64,000 nt of DNA, from assembly GCA_951329385.1 (NCBI GenBank), contig OX589610.1, positions 29,491,033-29,555,032 on the forward strand, written 5' to 3'. Every line of letters begins with the position of its first letter. Position 1 is the stretch's first letter. Origin of the DNA: Polia nebulosa. Its lineage: Eukaryota > Arthropoda > Insecta > Lepidoptera > Noctuidae. Under the pieces are notes generated by a model, which saw only the letters and a program-made list of their open reading frames with translations, was not told the DNA's origin and did not search any database. This document shows, piece by piece, positions 22,841 through 35,095 of this stretch. A program made the position numbers and the translations under genes.

Positions 22841-24245
22841 ATCTCTTCCTTACTGTGCACTCATCACTGAAGGCATTATGCTCCGTGTTCTCGAGCCTTG
22901 CTCGTGCACAGTTACAGCAAGACGGAGGCACCCCGGCCAGCCAGTCCGCGCACTGCGTCCTCATATGAGGGCCCCCACAGTGGCTGCATTTCTCCACTTT
23001 CTCCTTGCAGAGCCGTCTTCCATGTCCAAAGCCGAGGCATAAGGAGCACTGGACCAGTGGAGTTTGATCTGCCACCCTGATTTTCTGCAGGTCTATATGG
23101 ACAGCCTGTCTCTCCAGCAGTCTGTTATACAGCTTCGGGGAGACCCTGAGGACTACATGGTGAGTGTGGGGGTTCCTTGTTTTCTTTTTGAAAAGTACTT
23201 CCACACGGTCATCTTCTTTCCTAATCCCTTCGAAAACATCCCCATTTTGATTGTGAAGAGCCTTTATGACGTCTTCATCCGTGTTGTAGGCAAGGACATC
23301 TCTCATGATAACAAGGGGATCCTTGTTCTTGATGTCCTCCACCTTCAACACCTCCCCCACACTTGCTAATCTTTTCTTTATCTTGTCCCTTTCCTCTTCT
23401 GTTTTGCAACTCAAAACCACTTTCCTATCTTTTGCCTTCCTTATTCTGTCCACCGTCACCCATCCTTCCTTCGCATTTATCACCTTTCTAAGGTGGTCGA
23501 TGATCTGGTCTCCCGTCTCGGTTTCCTTTGTGGAGGTAACCACAACGGAGTGGAGTGCCGTTTGCTTCAGTGGTTGCTCGATAGGCCGACTTGCCGCTAT
23601 CCTAGCGTAGGAGAGCTTCTCCATATGTGCTTCGCTAGTCTCTAGTGCCTCTTTCAGCTTATCGAGCTTCTCACTGTTCTCCAGGATAATACGGCTGTGG
23701 TCCTCCAAAGCCGATTTCAGAGACTCCATCTCTGTCTTGGCATTAGCTACCCCATTATCCCCTTCCTCTTCTCGCGCTTGTGTCCCTTTGGACTCTGTCG
23801 CGACTGTTCGGGGTGAGGGTCGACCTTTTTCCTGCTCGGACTCCTTCACGAGCATGTAAAGTCGGTCAGCTTGGGCCTTGACCTCATCCTTTATCTCTCT
23901 CTTCAGGTTTTTAGAGTTGGTCAGGTGGGTCTTTATTTTAATTAGGCACGTCCTGGCTTCCGCAACTCTGGTTTTCACCACTGGTGGACTGAGGCTAATT
24001 ATTTCGGCGGATGCCCGTCGTAGCGTCTCAGGTGTCCGCTTTAGCGGTAATTCCCCTGTCGCTCTTTTCTCGAAAGTCAAGTTCATCGACGGATTCGGTT
24101 TATTTGCCAGCTGCCCAGCTTCCCACTCACCCACACTTCGCCGGACGCTTTGCGTTGAGGGTCCAGCCTCTGCTGTTGTATTCGGTGGGCTCTTATTTTG
24201 ACGGTTTTCCGGCTTTTTAACCGGTGTACGTATTCCTAAATTCAT
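22803..24245 (-). CDS. ORF1 (Gag-like zinc-knuckle protein), element D
   Basis: This is an intact 480-residue frame starting MNLGIRTPVK. It contains SVRRSVGEWEAG, a helical charged stretch with NSKNLKREIKDEV, a likely coiled coil (about residues 160-210), LSYARIAASR, and a central domain beginning LHSVVV and rich in KAKDRKVVL-type basic patches. The knuckles lie at about 400-413 (CSLCLGFGHGRRLC), 420-432 (CSHCGGPHMRTQC) and 444-463 (CCNC..H..C). The last residues are VAYC-TAA. The overlap with ORF2 is about 38 bases. ORF1 of this group is expected to bind element RNA and act in the nucleus, which is known for related telomeric LINEs and inferred here. Confidence 0.9.
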   Translation of the reverse strand: MNLGIRTPVKKPENRQNKSPPNTTAEAGPSTQSVRRSVGEWEAGQLANKPNPSMNLTFEKRATGELPLKRTPETLRRASAEIISLSPPVVKTRVAEARTCLIKIKTHLTNSKNLKREIKDEVKAQADRLYMLVKESEQEKGRPSPRTVATESKGTQAREEEGDNGVANAKTEMESLKSALEDHSRIILENSEKLDKLKEALETSEAHMEKLSYARIAASRPIEQPLKQTALHSVVVTSTKETETGDQIIDHLRKVINAKEGWVTVDRIRKAKDRKVVLSCKTEEERDKIKKRLASVGEVLKVEDIKNKDPLVIMRDVLAYNTDEDVIKALHNQNGDVFEGIRKEDDRVEVLFKKKTRNPHTHHVVLRVSPKLYNRLLERQAVHIDLQKIRVADQTPLVQCSLCLGFGHGRRLCKEKVEKCSHCGGPHMRTQCADWLAGVPPSCCNCARARLENTEHNAFSDECTVRKRCEVLARARVAYC

Positions 24246-26598
24246 CTTGTATGTAGGATTCGGATCGAACTAGCCCAACGTCGGTAGAGTATTGTAAAAC
24301 GTACCCCAGTAGTGTAAATAAATAAATAGATATAATAAATGTGTATAAAATGCCTGTATATAGGGCAGTCAATAATTATATATACTAAAATTATGAGATA
24401 AAAAATCTCCCCAACTATACGTACGCAGCCGGGAGGTCAACAAACGCACCCCACTGTTCCACTAAATAAAGATAGTGGGTCAAAGAAAGTAACTTAAGTA
24501 GGGGCAGTCAATTTTTGCCTAAATACAGCCTCTGCGAGAGTACAGTGCTAGTCCGAGTATAAATAGAGCCTTGCTCTGTCAACTTCTTAACAACTATTTT
24601 AGGCTGGAACAATGTCCCAGTGTCCCAAGGCCCTCAAGACCGTACTTATTAAAAATCCTATAGAGACTGTCAACAAAAAATTTCTTGACTCTACCTAGAG
24701 CCGGTCTCTACTGTCCAGGGAACAGGCCTCCCCGAGCCCCCCCAAACGAACCCAAACTCGACCACTCTAGCCCAAAGGGTTCCCGAGATACAGCGGCTCA
24801 AAGTTCAGGCCGAAAATACAAAATGGCGACCAGAACCCGGTCTCCTGCTGTTATCTCTGGAACCGTTCGTTCAAACACAGTCGTGCTTGGGTTCCCCTGA
24901 ACGAGCACGAAGCGATCCACCCCCCGGAACAATTTTCAGGCTGAAAAACCTGCCGTCCTGAAAAACGCCTGAAATGGCCTCCGTCGACCAGAGAACGGCA
25001 AGCCAAAGCCCCCAAAGAAAACCCGAAAGTTATACGACCACTGGTTCGGGAGTTAGCGAGCTCCGAAAAATCGTTTGACAGCTCGAGAACTGTCAAAGTC
25101 AGTCTCAAACCCGGTCTATCTCCCCACCCAATGATCGCAGAACGTCCGTGTTTGGGCTTCCCAGACTGGGCGCAACGCGACCTATCCCCCGGAACAGCCT
25201 TCAGGCCGAAAAATTTTCAGGCCCTGAAAACCCCTGAAAAGGTGCAGGCCCGATAGGGGAGGGCAAGCCAACGCCCGAAACGAAAACCCGAACGCTCTAC
25301 GACCTACGGTTCGGGAGTTACTCGGGTTTGAAAAAGTGTTTGACAGTTCGTGAACTGTCAAAGTCAATCTCAAACCCGGGCTATCTTCCCTTCCAACAGC
25401 CGCAGAACGTCCGCGTTTGGACTTTTCTGGCTTGGCCTCACCCGCTCTAGCGCACAGGGTGGTTTTCAGGATCCTGAAAACCAGCAGCGCCAAAGTGCCT
25501 GAAAACAGGTGGACAGGTCGCGCACCGCCCTCCTAACCGGTCCCGTGGAAACGGCAGCTCTCCACGACCACCGAGTCCAAAGTTATACCGGGTGTAAGTT
25601 TTCCAAGATGGCGTCAAAAATGGCTGCCACCTTTACAGAATTGGCTCCTGTTGGTCAAAACAAGTCGAGTTTGGGCTCTCCGTACTGGGCTTGAAGAGTC
25701 CAGTTCAGATTTAACGTAGTTGACCTTGGAAAACTTACCCCCGATTTTTAAAGGTCAATAAACCCCCTATTTTACGCTAATAAGAGCACAGCACAGAAAC
25801 AACACATTAAAATTCTTTAAAAACTTAATACTAGTACTAGAGCTAACTTATGCTATTTTTGGGTAGTGATTCCGGAGATATCAGGCCCCTATTTGACACC
25901 CCTCGTATCCTCCCCTAAATTTCAAAAATTTGTATCTTCTAAACTAAACGAGATAGAAAACTGAAATTTTGCAAAATAATAGGTATCAGTGAGATTCTTC
26001 GATAATCGGAATAAAAAGTTGGGGTCGTCGCGACAAATATTTAATTACAGAATTTTGAAATTTACGTAAATTTTTAAAACTTAATATCTACGGAACCACC
26101 CAACCTTTTTTGGAGATTGAAGCGCCGTTCTGCTGGGCTCGACGCTCTGCCTCGAAGCCGCCAGGTGCTGTCCGCCTCACTCGACTGGAAACCGTGGCAC
26201 GTGGCCACGTGGTTTGTTGCTTTTCCTTGTTTTCTCAATGGGCTTGGCCCGGAAAAATCGGGAAACAGCTGGAACACGTAGGCGTCAACAAGACGCGTAT
26301 TTTGAGACCACAAAACACATATGATGTCGATCTCCTTTTCGCAGCGTTTAATTTTTAAGTTTTTGTTTTTCAAACTTTTCCACTTTATTAAGTTTTTTAC
26401 TTCCGTTTTTGCACTTTCTCTTGCACACTTTGCACCATCGGGTAGCCCGCACTTTCCCGCACAATTTGGTGGTTTGCACGATAAAATTCGATAAGAAAAT
26501 ACCACTTTTCTTGATTTTTTAGTTAAAATTTTTGCGAATTCGAGCGCGGAGCAACCTTGTACACGTGCTATCGTCGCGGGGGGAAGCCGCGGACTCTG
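24246..26598 (-). promoter_or_regulatory. 5' UTR of element D, about 2.35 kb
   Basis: This stretch is non-coding as far as can be seen. It contains the hairpin GACTCTA-CC-TAGAGCC (24687-24702), two TTTGACAG..CTGTCAAA palindromes 265 bases apart (25074-25097 and 25339-25362), the 20-bp palindrome GTTTTCAGGATCCTGAAAAC (25462-25481) and a perfect double E-box CACGTGGCCACGTG (26198-26211). The 5' terminal block GCGCGGAGCAACCTT..CGCGGGGGGAAGCCGCGG is shared with B, C, E and I. Promoter function is inferred from position and conservation. Confidence 0.6.
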
Positions 26599-26607
26599 GG
26601 TTAGGTT

Positions 26608-26612
<5 letters not shown>
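26599..26612 (+). repeat. TTAGG telomere repeats between D and E (about 2-3 units)
   Basis: Only GGTTAGGTTAGGTT separates the 5' end of D from the poly(T) of E. Confidence 0.9.
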
Positions 26613-26673
<61 letters not shown>

Positions 26674-27296
26674 CTACTACCCCCAACATGATTGGAGTCT
26701 ATTGCTAGCTATCTTGTTTACATTCATTCAAGTTCTCGCATTTATGCCTCTCGTACTTTCATTCCTCATACTTGATCTTTCTTACTTTCATCCTCATTTG
26801 TGCCTTTTATGGGTGGGATTCCCAACTATCGTCTATCTATCTCTTACTATTCCTTATTATCGTTTTACTTTATTTTATTATTCTCATTTGGGTATTTCAA
26901 AGGAAACAGGGAGAGTCATATTTATTCGGTTACTTTCCGTATACATTTCATCTTAATCTAGGCTTATGTCTATTTTTACAATTAATATTAGTTACTATCA
27001 GAACAGGGAGAAAAGATTTCTTAACTGACCTCTTATACTTCTATTCTTAATTAATCTTACATCTAGATACAGTATTTAATTTCTATTCCAATCTTAAACG
27101 AATATACAGGTGATTATTTTAGTGCCTCAAACAGTTTTCAATTTCTTATCTTTACATTATACAGGTCTTACAGAGTATACTTATTTCTAAACTTAAAAAT
27201 ATTGCAATTCTTACTTAAATTACTTTAACTATTTAACATCCTCATATTTTATGCTAGTCTCTAATATACTACACTATATTATGACAGCATATTTTC
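26611..27296 (-). other. 3' UTR and poly(A) of element E
   Basis: The A tract is about 63 long. The end hairpin is at 26681-26686 / 26692-26697 with a 5-nt loop. The 3' UTR is almost the same as in C except for small indels. The shared AGTTCTCGCATTTATGCC block starts at about 26730. No gene is seen. Confidence 0.7.
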
Positions 27297-30200
27297 TTAT
27301 GCGGTTTTGTTTCTCTTTATTACAACTGATGCAATTAGATTGCAATATTCCAAAAACAAGTCCCTATTTTTCCCTGTCATCAAATTAGGTACGTTTTTGG
27401 GAACCAATTCCACGGCGAGTTTCTGCTCTGTCTCATACCGGACTTTTGCAGTTATCGGGCAATAACACAGGATGTGCAGAACCGACTCCTCAACTCCAGG
27501 TTCACAGGCGCACGATGGATCCTCCTTACACCTGAAGCGTTTCAGGTATGAAGAGAACCCACCGTGCCCCGTGAGGACTTGCGTAGTAATACTCGTGTGA
27601 GTCATTTTGCGCACCACGCCGTACGCCACCACCGCGTCTGGAAAAAAGATTTTTGTGCCCGAGGCAGTGAGACCCGACTTATATCTCCCGTTCCACTCAT
27701 CAAGCGTATCCGACCGGATTCTTCGCTTGATGAATGATACGGGACACAGATCATAGTCCGGCTTCTTCTTCGACCTCAGGGCCTCCTTCGCGAGCTGGTC
27801 GGCTCTCTCGTTCCCCTCCAACCCCGCGTGGGCCTTAATCCAGAACAAGGACACCTCCTTGTTCTGGAGCTTACAGTGACGTAAGGCGTCTCTGGCTTCC
27901 ACGGCTAAGGGGTGGGAGGATCTCGAGTTGGTTACCGACTGAAGGGCCGCCATGGAGTCGCTGAAGATTCCGAACGTGGCCTCACCGCGCTTGAGCACCT
28001 CCCCTACTGCTCTTTGCAGGGCCAGGAGTTCAGCCTGGTAGACGGTGCAATATGACGGCAAAGCAAGCTTGAGGGTTTTCGTTTCGGTGGCGCCATTCCA
28101 CAAGGATAGCGCCGCCCCAACCCTGCCCTCAATCTTGCTGCCGTCAGTGAAGATCCGCACAGCAAAATTGCTGTGGTCACGATACTGTTCCTCGTCTACC
28201 AGGCTTCCAAACTCCAGGCTTGTCCGCTCCGCAGGATGCGGGGCCTCCAGAGCTGGGAACATGCGCTCTACCTCCCTGCCCCCCAGTATGGGCTGGGACA
28301 CCCCCCTCCTGGCTTCGTAGAGCGCAGCGGCTTCCTGAACACGAAGATCGAGCGGGAGCATCCCAGTCAACACCAGGGCTGAGTTCAGGGAGACCGTGCG
28401 ATACGCCCTACACATTTTCTGTGCAATTCCCCGCTGGACGGTCCGAAGGTGCTTCATCACGCCCAACCTTTTAGCGGCCGGTGCCCAAACGCTAGCAGCG
28501 TAGAGAATGATGGGCTCTATTGTCGCGACGTAAATGATGCGAATAACTTCCGGATGAAGCCCCCAGCTGACTTTTGCAGCTCTACACAGCCGCTTGTAGA
28601 TTGCCATTGCCCTCCTGCAAACGAGTGCGACGTGGGTGTTAAAAGTTAATTTCGCGTCAATAGTAACGCCTAACAGCTTAATTTCTTTTGCAAGGCCAAT
28701 GCCAATCCCCCCCATGCTCAGGCGTGGCGTGTCGTATTTAACTTTCCTGGTTATGACCATAGCTGTTGTTTTATTGGGAGCAAATTTGAGTTTGTTCTCG
28801 ACACCCCACGCCAGAACATGATTGAGAGCAGCATTGGCACACTCCTCCACCTCCAGTCCGGTCTCTCCGTCAAAGACCATGACGACATCGTCCGCAAATG
28901 CCTGGATGTAGTTCCCCCTATTCTCCAACGCTTTAAGGAGTGGGTCCAGAATCAAATTCCAGAAGATTGGACCCCCAATCGAGCCCTGGACGCAGCCCTT
29001 ACCAGTGCTCCTGGCGTATTCCTCCCCACCGTACCTGATTGAGACCTTCCGGTCTCTGAGGTAACTATCTACGACCCGCCTAATGTTGATTGGACACTTC
29101 TCCTCCGCCAGACGGACTCGAATCGCAGGCCACCAGGCACTGTCGAATGCTCCCTCTATGTCTAGGGATACGAGTGTAATTATCCTTTTTTGTTCCAGTT
29201 TTTTATTTACGTGCTGCATTAGAGCATAGAGGGAGTCTTCGGTGCTTCTTTGCGGCATGAATCCGTACTGACGGGGGCTCATCCTAGGTAAGAGGTGGAA
29301 TTTTAGGCGGGCCACAAGCATTTTTTCAAAAATTTTACCCAATATAGGCAACAGTCCGATCGGCCTGTACGATTTCGGAGTAGAATAGCTCTCTTTTCCA
29401 GGCTTTCTCAGGATCACGACTGTTGCCTCCTTCCATAACATGGGAAAGAAATGGTGCTCCAGGCACTTGTTCAGGAGTCCCAGGAATAATTCCGGGTCAT
29501 CGCCTATAGCGTGATGACAAATGTCAGCAGTAAAGCCATCGGAACCCGGTGCCTTCTTTGGGTTGAAGGATTCGACCGATGTTGTAAGTTCTGCCATCGT
29601 AAAAGGTGGGTCGCAAAAATCATTTTGTTCACCAGAGTTCACGTTTTCGGCTTTGATTCGAACAAATCGGTGATGAGCATTATCGTATTCCGGCAGATCT
29701 TCCGGATAGAAACTTTCCGCTAACAACTTCACGGAACCCCTCGCATCCAGCACTTCACCGTCCCGTTCCAATGGCTGGTCCTCCTCTCTACGCTGCGTCC
29801 TGCCAATCACCCTATAAATACCTTCCCAAACCCCCTCCCTGTCTTGTTTCCCACAGAATTCCTTCCAGCTCTCGGTCTGAGCTTTGGCTGCTTCTAACTC
29901 ATATTCTTCCTTCTGTTTTAGGTACTCTTTTACGACCTTCTCTCTCCGGATTGGGGCGGCACAGCGAATCCTACGCTTCTTGGTGGCGACGGATCTCTTG
30001 AGCTCGGCGAGTCTCTCGGACCACCACGGCAAAGTGAGTTCCTCTTTAACTTACAATACCGTCTGGTATTGTAAGCTTACATGCCTCGTCTATCACTTTT
30101 GTAAGGTTATGTACTACTGTGTCTATTTTGTTTGTGTCTCTAATTTTTTCTATTTCAGTTGCTGTGATTTTATGTTCTATTTTTAATTGGCCGAATTTCC

Positions 30201-31011
30201 TATGAAAGTCGGACCAATTTGCTTTTTTGGTATTAAATTTTCTAGTGGTTCGCTCAACTTTGATGCCCTTTGATTTTTGTAAGAGGATCCCAAAACTAAT
30301 GCCGTTGTGATCCGAGCTCGTGAGTCCCTCGTCGATTCTCCAGTCGTCAATCCGGTCCAAGATGTCGTTGGAGCAAGCTGTAACATCTACGTAACTGCTG
30401 TACCGCTTTCCTCCTCGGACAGTGTCGAAGGTCGGAATTTCCCCCTGGTTCAATATGTTCAGGTGCAGCTCGCCGAGAGTTCCTGCCATCTCTTCCCCTC
30501 TGGGGTCGACCTTCGGGCTACCCCACCATGGGTTCTTCGCATTAGCGTCCCCTCCAACAATCAGTCTCTTGGGACCGACTGCAACACATATTCTCCTAAG
30601 TTGTTCTAGATAGGGTTCAATAGGCTGGTCTGGCTCAAAGTAATAGGAGACAAGCGTGATCTCCCAGGCACTGGTTCGGATTCCCACCACTGAGAAGTTG
30701 TTCGTGGTGAGTTGCGGGTACTGCTTGACCGTTAAGTCGTTGTTAAAGACAGCTATTGCCGCTTTGACAGTCCCATCTCCTACGCCAGTGTTCTGGAAGA
30801 TTCTAACGCCCCTGTGACTCCTCATTACTTTCGCTCCTGCCACGTAAGGTTCTTGAATAAGCGCCACCGCTATTCCGCGTCTCGCAGCCTCTATCAGAAG
30901 CTCGTTGGTGGCCAGCTTCTTGTGTTGGAGGTTAGCTTGCAGTACTCCATATGAGGTATTTTCCATCTGGGTGCCCTTAGCAGTACGCGACGGTCGATCT
31001 GGCCACGTCAT
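27297..31011 (-). pseudogene. ORF2 (EN-RT-RNase H), element E, frameshifted
   Basis: The N-terminal piece 30046-31011 holds the complete endonuclease (QANLQHKK, QEPYVAG, GGDANAKNPWWGS, DVTAC, SSDHNG). The piece 27297-30032 holds reverse transcriptase (SLDIEGAFDSAWW, FADD), RNase H and the terminal finger. The two are out of frame because of the 11-bp-arm inverted repeat at 30050-30075, identical to that in C. One Ala codon is missing in RNase H (LAKEAL instead of LAKEAAL), caused by a 3-bp deletion near 27780; the catalytic Asp residues remain. An in-frame ATG near the 5' end lies inside the ORF1 overlap. Confidence 0.88.
30050..30075. repeat. Perfect inverted repeat causing ORF2 frameshift (E)
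   Basis: This is the same 11-bp arms and GTCT spacer as at 13940-13965 in C. It shows that the lesion predates the split of C and E. Confidence 0.9.
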
Positions 31012-32435
31012 CCCATTTTCTTCTCACCGGGCAATCGTGGCTAAACGCATTATGTTGCGTATCGTGCTCTACTTTTGAGTTCCTGCAATTTCGGCAAGCT
31101 GGTGGCGCACCCGAGAGCCAATCCGGGCACTGGGGTCTCAAGTGAGGTCCACCGCAGTGTCCGCACAGGTCCGAAGGCTCCTTGCAGAACCGCTTACCGT
31201 GCCCGAAACCTAGGCAACGAGTGCATTGGACCAACGGGGTCTGGTCTTCGATCTTTACTCTCTGAAGGTCGATGTGCACGGTTCCAATTTCCACAGCCCG
31301 TCGCCAGATGGTAGGCGAGACGCTGATGATGACGTGGCCAACATGGGGGTTTCGCGTCCTTCTCCTGTATCTTACCTCGACCCTGTTTTCCCCGCTGTCG
31401 AGGCGGTCAAAGACACCCTTATTCTGATTCCTCAACGCTTTGACTATGTCTTCGTCGGTATTAACGACTAGGACGTTTCGAAGGATCAGAAGAGGGTCCT
31501 TGTTTTTGACCTCCTCCACAGTGAGGTCTACACCTTCTCTTTGAAGTCGGGTCTTAATCTGCCTCCTCTCCTCCTCGGTTTCCAGTCCTATTATTATTTT
31601 CCTGTCTTTAGCTTTTCTCACCCTTTCCACTCTAATCCACCCATCTTTGGCATTTATCGCTTTCCTGACTCGGCTAAGGACTTCGTCACCGGTCTCCGTT
31701 TCGTCCTTGGAGGCAACCACAACTGAGTGCAACGTACTGCGCTTTGGCAGCGACCCTGCCGCTCGAGTTGCGGCTACACTCGCATAGGAACCCTTTTCTA
31801 GTACTTCCCTCTGGTGGTCCATCCTCTCCTTAAGCTCCTCTATTCTCTTATTACTCTCTTCTAGGAGTCTCGTATGCTGTTCCATAGCTTTTAGGATATG
31901 CCTGCTGGTATCATTTCCTTCAGGAGAAGATGATTTGGTTGTGGGTGATTTTGGCTCTGTCACTACCGGCACATTTATGGTAACTTTTTGCTTGGCCATC
32001 CTTAATTCTATTTCAAGCTCCTTAACTATTTGGTACAGGCGATCTGTGGCTTCAGAGATACCATTTTTAATCTCTGTTTTGGTGTTTCTGGAGCTGTTAA
32101 GGTGTAGTTTGGCCTTTGTAAGACAGGCTTTCGCCTCGGCAGTTCGGTCTGCGTATTTTGGTTTAGGCGGTGAGCATGTTTCCGTGGATCTCCTCGATGT
32201 GGCTGCATTCGCAGCTTTGCTCTCCTGTGTCAAGGCAGACTTTGTCATAACTTTCACAGGACTTCACAGGACCGGCCTGTAACGTCCTTTCTATTCTAGA
32301 GGTAGTGGGGCCGGTTTTCGCAGCTTCCCACTCCCCTATACTACGCCTAACGTCAAGAGGGGCCACTGCCCCAGGTCTTGATGGTGACTTTTCACCGGTT
32401 TCGGTTTCCTTTGACGGCGTCCTAAAGCCAAACAT
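30977..32435 (-). pseudogene. ORF1 (Gag-like), element E, 10-bp duplication frameshift
   Basis: The N-terminal part (32163-32435) starts MFGFRTPSK with VRRSIGEWEA. The rest (30977-32257) carries SSRNTKTEIK, SYASVAAT, LHSVVV, the three knuckles (CTRCLGFGHGKRFC, CGHCGGPHLRPQC, and one starting CRNC) and the VAYC-TAA end. The break is a tandem duplication of ACTTCACAGG at 32261-32270 that C lacks; 10 bases shift the frame by one. Everything downstream is open, so the lesion looks recent. Confidence 0.9.
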
Positions 32436-34625
32436 GCTGGAGAGTATGCGTCAATAAGTTATACTAAAACGTCAATAGGGACGTTCGTCAATAGGGACGA
32501 TAATAAAATTTGATAAAACTAAAAAGTCAGTTGTTCAAAAGAAACAAAACCGCAGTCTTAAAACTATGGTAACTTTATAATTAATATAAATATCGTCTGT
32601 ACTGAGACTCTATCTAGAGCTAGTAACTAGTGGAATCCTCAAAGGGCCTAAAATAAGCCTCTATGTCAAATTCTGGACGTAAAAACTATTTCTCAATTTT
32701 TTAGGGAGAATGGCTCTATGTAGAGCCCGTCCAATGTTGTCACCGTATAGAGCCCGCCGAGCCCAACCCAAAGACTCCAAACACGAAGCACCTAGCCCAA
32801 GGGGTTCCGGAGCTATCGCAGTGCAAAATCTCCGGTTACTATCCAAGATGGCGGCCGGAAAACCGTTAAAACCTCGCGGCTCCGCAACCACCAGGCCGAA
32901 TAGCGCCGTGCTTGGGCTTATCTTAACGAGCCCGACGAGATCCACACCCTAACAATACTTTCAGGCCGAAAAAACCTCGGGCCCTGAAAAGTCCTGAAAG
33001 TTCACCAGCCAAGCAGAGAAGGGCCACCCAATGTCTACGGAACAAACCCGAGCGCTCCACGACCTCCGGTTCGGCAGTTATCCGAGTTTGAAATTTCGTT
33101 TGACAGTCCGAGAACTGTCAAAGTCAACCCCAAACCCGAGCTATCTTCCTTCCTAGAGGCCGCAGGTCGTCCGTGCTTGGACTTCCCTAAATGGGCGCGA
33201 CGCGGTCAATCCGCCTGGAACACCTTCAGGCTGAAAAATTTTCAGGTCCCGAAAACCCCTGAAAAGGCACCAGCCAAGTAGGGGAGGTCAGGCCGAAGCC
33301 CCAGAAGAAAACCCGAACGCTCTACGACCCCCGGTTCGGGAGTTACACGGGTCCGAAAAAGAATTTGACAGTTCGGGAACTGTCAAAGTCAATCCCAAAC
33401 CCGGGCTATCTTCCCTTCCAATGGTCGTAGAACGTCCGTGCTTGGGTTTATTCGGCCCGTCTCAACCCGCTCTAGCGTGCAAGGTGGTTTTCAGGATCCT
33501 GAAAACCGACAGCACCAAAGTGCCTGAAAATGGGCAGACAGGATGGGTATTGCCCCTCCCCACACAGCCAAGAAAACCGCAGCTTTCCAAGTCTAGCGAG
33601 TCCGGAGCTATGTTAGGCGAAAGCTTTTCAAGATGGCGCCCAAAATGGCTGCCGTTTGTGTTTTCTTGCCCCCTGTAGACCAAAAGTGGTCGAGTTTGGG
33701 CTTTTTGGATTGGGCTTGAAGAGTCCAATCTAGATCTTGCAAAACTACCCTTGAAAAGCCAACCCCCGATTTTTAAACGTCAAAAAACACCTTAAATTTA
33801 ACACAAATAACTGCTGCGTAAAAACAACATACTAAAAACAGAAAAAACTTACAGATACTTATAAAACTAGCTAAATCTAATTTTTTGGTAGTGGCTCCGG
33901 AGATATTAAGCCCCTTTTTAGCTACCCTCGTGTCAACCCCTTTTTTTCAAAAAATCATAGATCGAAAACTATAAAAGATATAAACCTGAAATTTTGCAAG
34001 TACTTAGGAACTATGAATACCTTCCTATTGCCAAACTAAAAATGGGGGGTCATCGCGACAAATAATTAAATATTGAATTTTGAAAAATATGAAAAACTTA
34101 AAAACTCTATATCTCCGAAACTACCCCACCTTTTTCGGTGATCGAAGCGGCGCCTCGATGGACTCGGCGCTGTGTCACGAAGCCGCTCGACGGTGTTCTC
34201 CGCACTCAACCGGAACTGGTGGCACGTGGCCACGTGGTGAGTGGTTTTTCCCGATTTCCTCCAAGCGCGTGGCCCGGAAAAATCGGGAAACAGGTCTAGG
34301 TTGTAGGTGACGCCGAGACGCGTCGTCCGACACCAAAAAATGTATATGTTGTCGATCTCCTTTCCACAGCGTATTTAATTAAAGTTTTTAAAATTTAACT
34401 TTTTGCACTTTTTCGCACATAACTTTTTTTCCAGAGCACTCACAACCGCGTTCTTTCACACCATTCGCTAGCTTGTCTTTTTCCGCACACTTTGATAGTA
34501 AACTCGACTTAAATCGGTTAAAAAATACCAGTTTTACGGAATTTTTGGTGAATTTTTTAAAACTTTCAAGCGCGGAGCAGACTTGGAAACGTGTGCTCGT
34601 CGCGGGGGGAAGCCGCGGACTCTCG
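32436..34625 (-). promoter_or_regulatory. 5' UTR of element E, about 2.2 kb
   Basis: This leader is nearly identical to that of C. It holds the hairpin GGCTCTA-TG-TAGAGCC (32712-32727), TTTGACAG..CTGTCAAA palindromes at 33099-33122 and 33364-33387, the 20-bp palindrome at 33487-33506, and an intact double E-box CACGTGGCCACGTG at 34223-34236. The terminus reads GGACTCTCGGG, two bases longer than in C. No gene is seen. Confidence 0.6.
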
Positions 34626-34669
34626 GGTTAGGTTAGGTTAGGTTAGGTTAGGTTAGGTTAGGTTAGGTT
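34626..34669 (+). repeat. TTAGG telomere repeats between E and F (about 8-9 units)
   Basis: A uniform GGTTAGG array runs into a short poly(T) of element F. Confidence 0.95.
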
Positions 34670-35062
34670 TTTTTTTTTTTTTTTGGCAGGAGTGGGAAAT
34701 CCTCATGGACGCCCAGGCTGCCTCGCAAGCGAGCCAGTCTGGGCAGTGTCAGACTCTTACTGACTAAAACCACACTCCTGCCGCGCTGATTGTCCTCTGA
34801 CAGGATCGGAGGCTGTGTTTGCAATTTTAGAGTTTGTTTTTAATTTCTTTTTAATTATTATTTCTGACAATAATATGTGTCCTACGCTTGTAACTAGATA
34901 ATCGACTGTATTTTGTTATTCTTCGTGTGTTTCCTACTTAATATAATTTTGTTCGTATAATATATATGTTTACCTCTTAATAATTTGTGTTGTTATCAGT
35001 ATACATCTTTCTATTAATATAATTCCTGGCTTAACTGCAATATATGTATAGTTTAGATTATT

Positions 35063-35095
<33 letters not shown>

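Larger units (their letters stand above)
18555..26598 (-). mobile_element. Element D, full-length, apparently intact TRAS-like LINE
   Basis: This is the best candidate for an active copy: ORF1 and ORF2 are both open and full length, the 5' UTR of about 2.35 kb is complete, and the poly(A) is about 60 long. The 5' end GCCGCGGACTCTGG abuts TTAGG repeats. D shares 3' UTR, ORFs and 5' UTR organisation with I. Confidence 0.9.
26611..34625 (-). mobile_element. Element E, TRAS-like LINE, near-copy of C, both ORFs frameshifted
   Basis: This element runs from a long poly(T) (26611-26673) to the 5' end at 34625. It matches C closely across UTRs and ORFs. It carries the same palindromic ORF2 lesion but has its own 10-bp duplication in ORF1 and a 3-bp deletion in RNase H. 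It lacks the 37-bp deletion and 29-bp fold-back of C. Confidence 0.88.

Noticed and set aside
10540..34625. C and E as a single sequence duplicated by the assembler
   Set aside because: They differ by a 37-bp deletion, a 29-bp fold-back, a 10-bp duplication, a 3-bp deletion, poly(A) length, spacer length and scattered substitutions.
34785..35063. A host gene or RNA gene in the 3' UTR of F
   Set aside because: It is AT-rich with no open frame of interest and no tRNA-like or other recognisable RNA fold.
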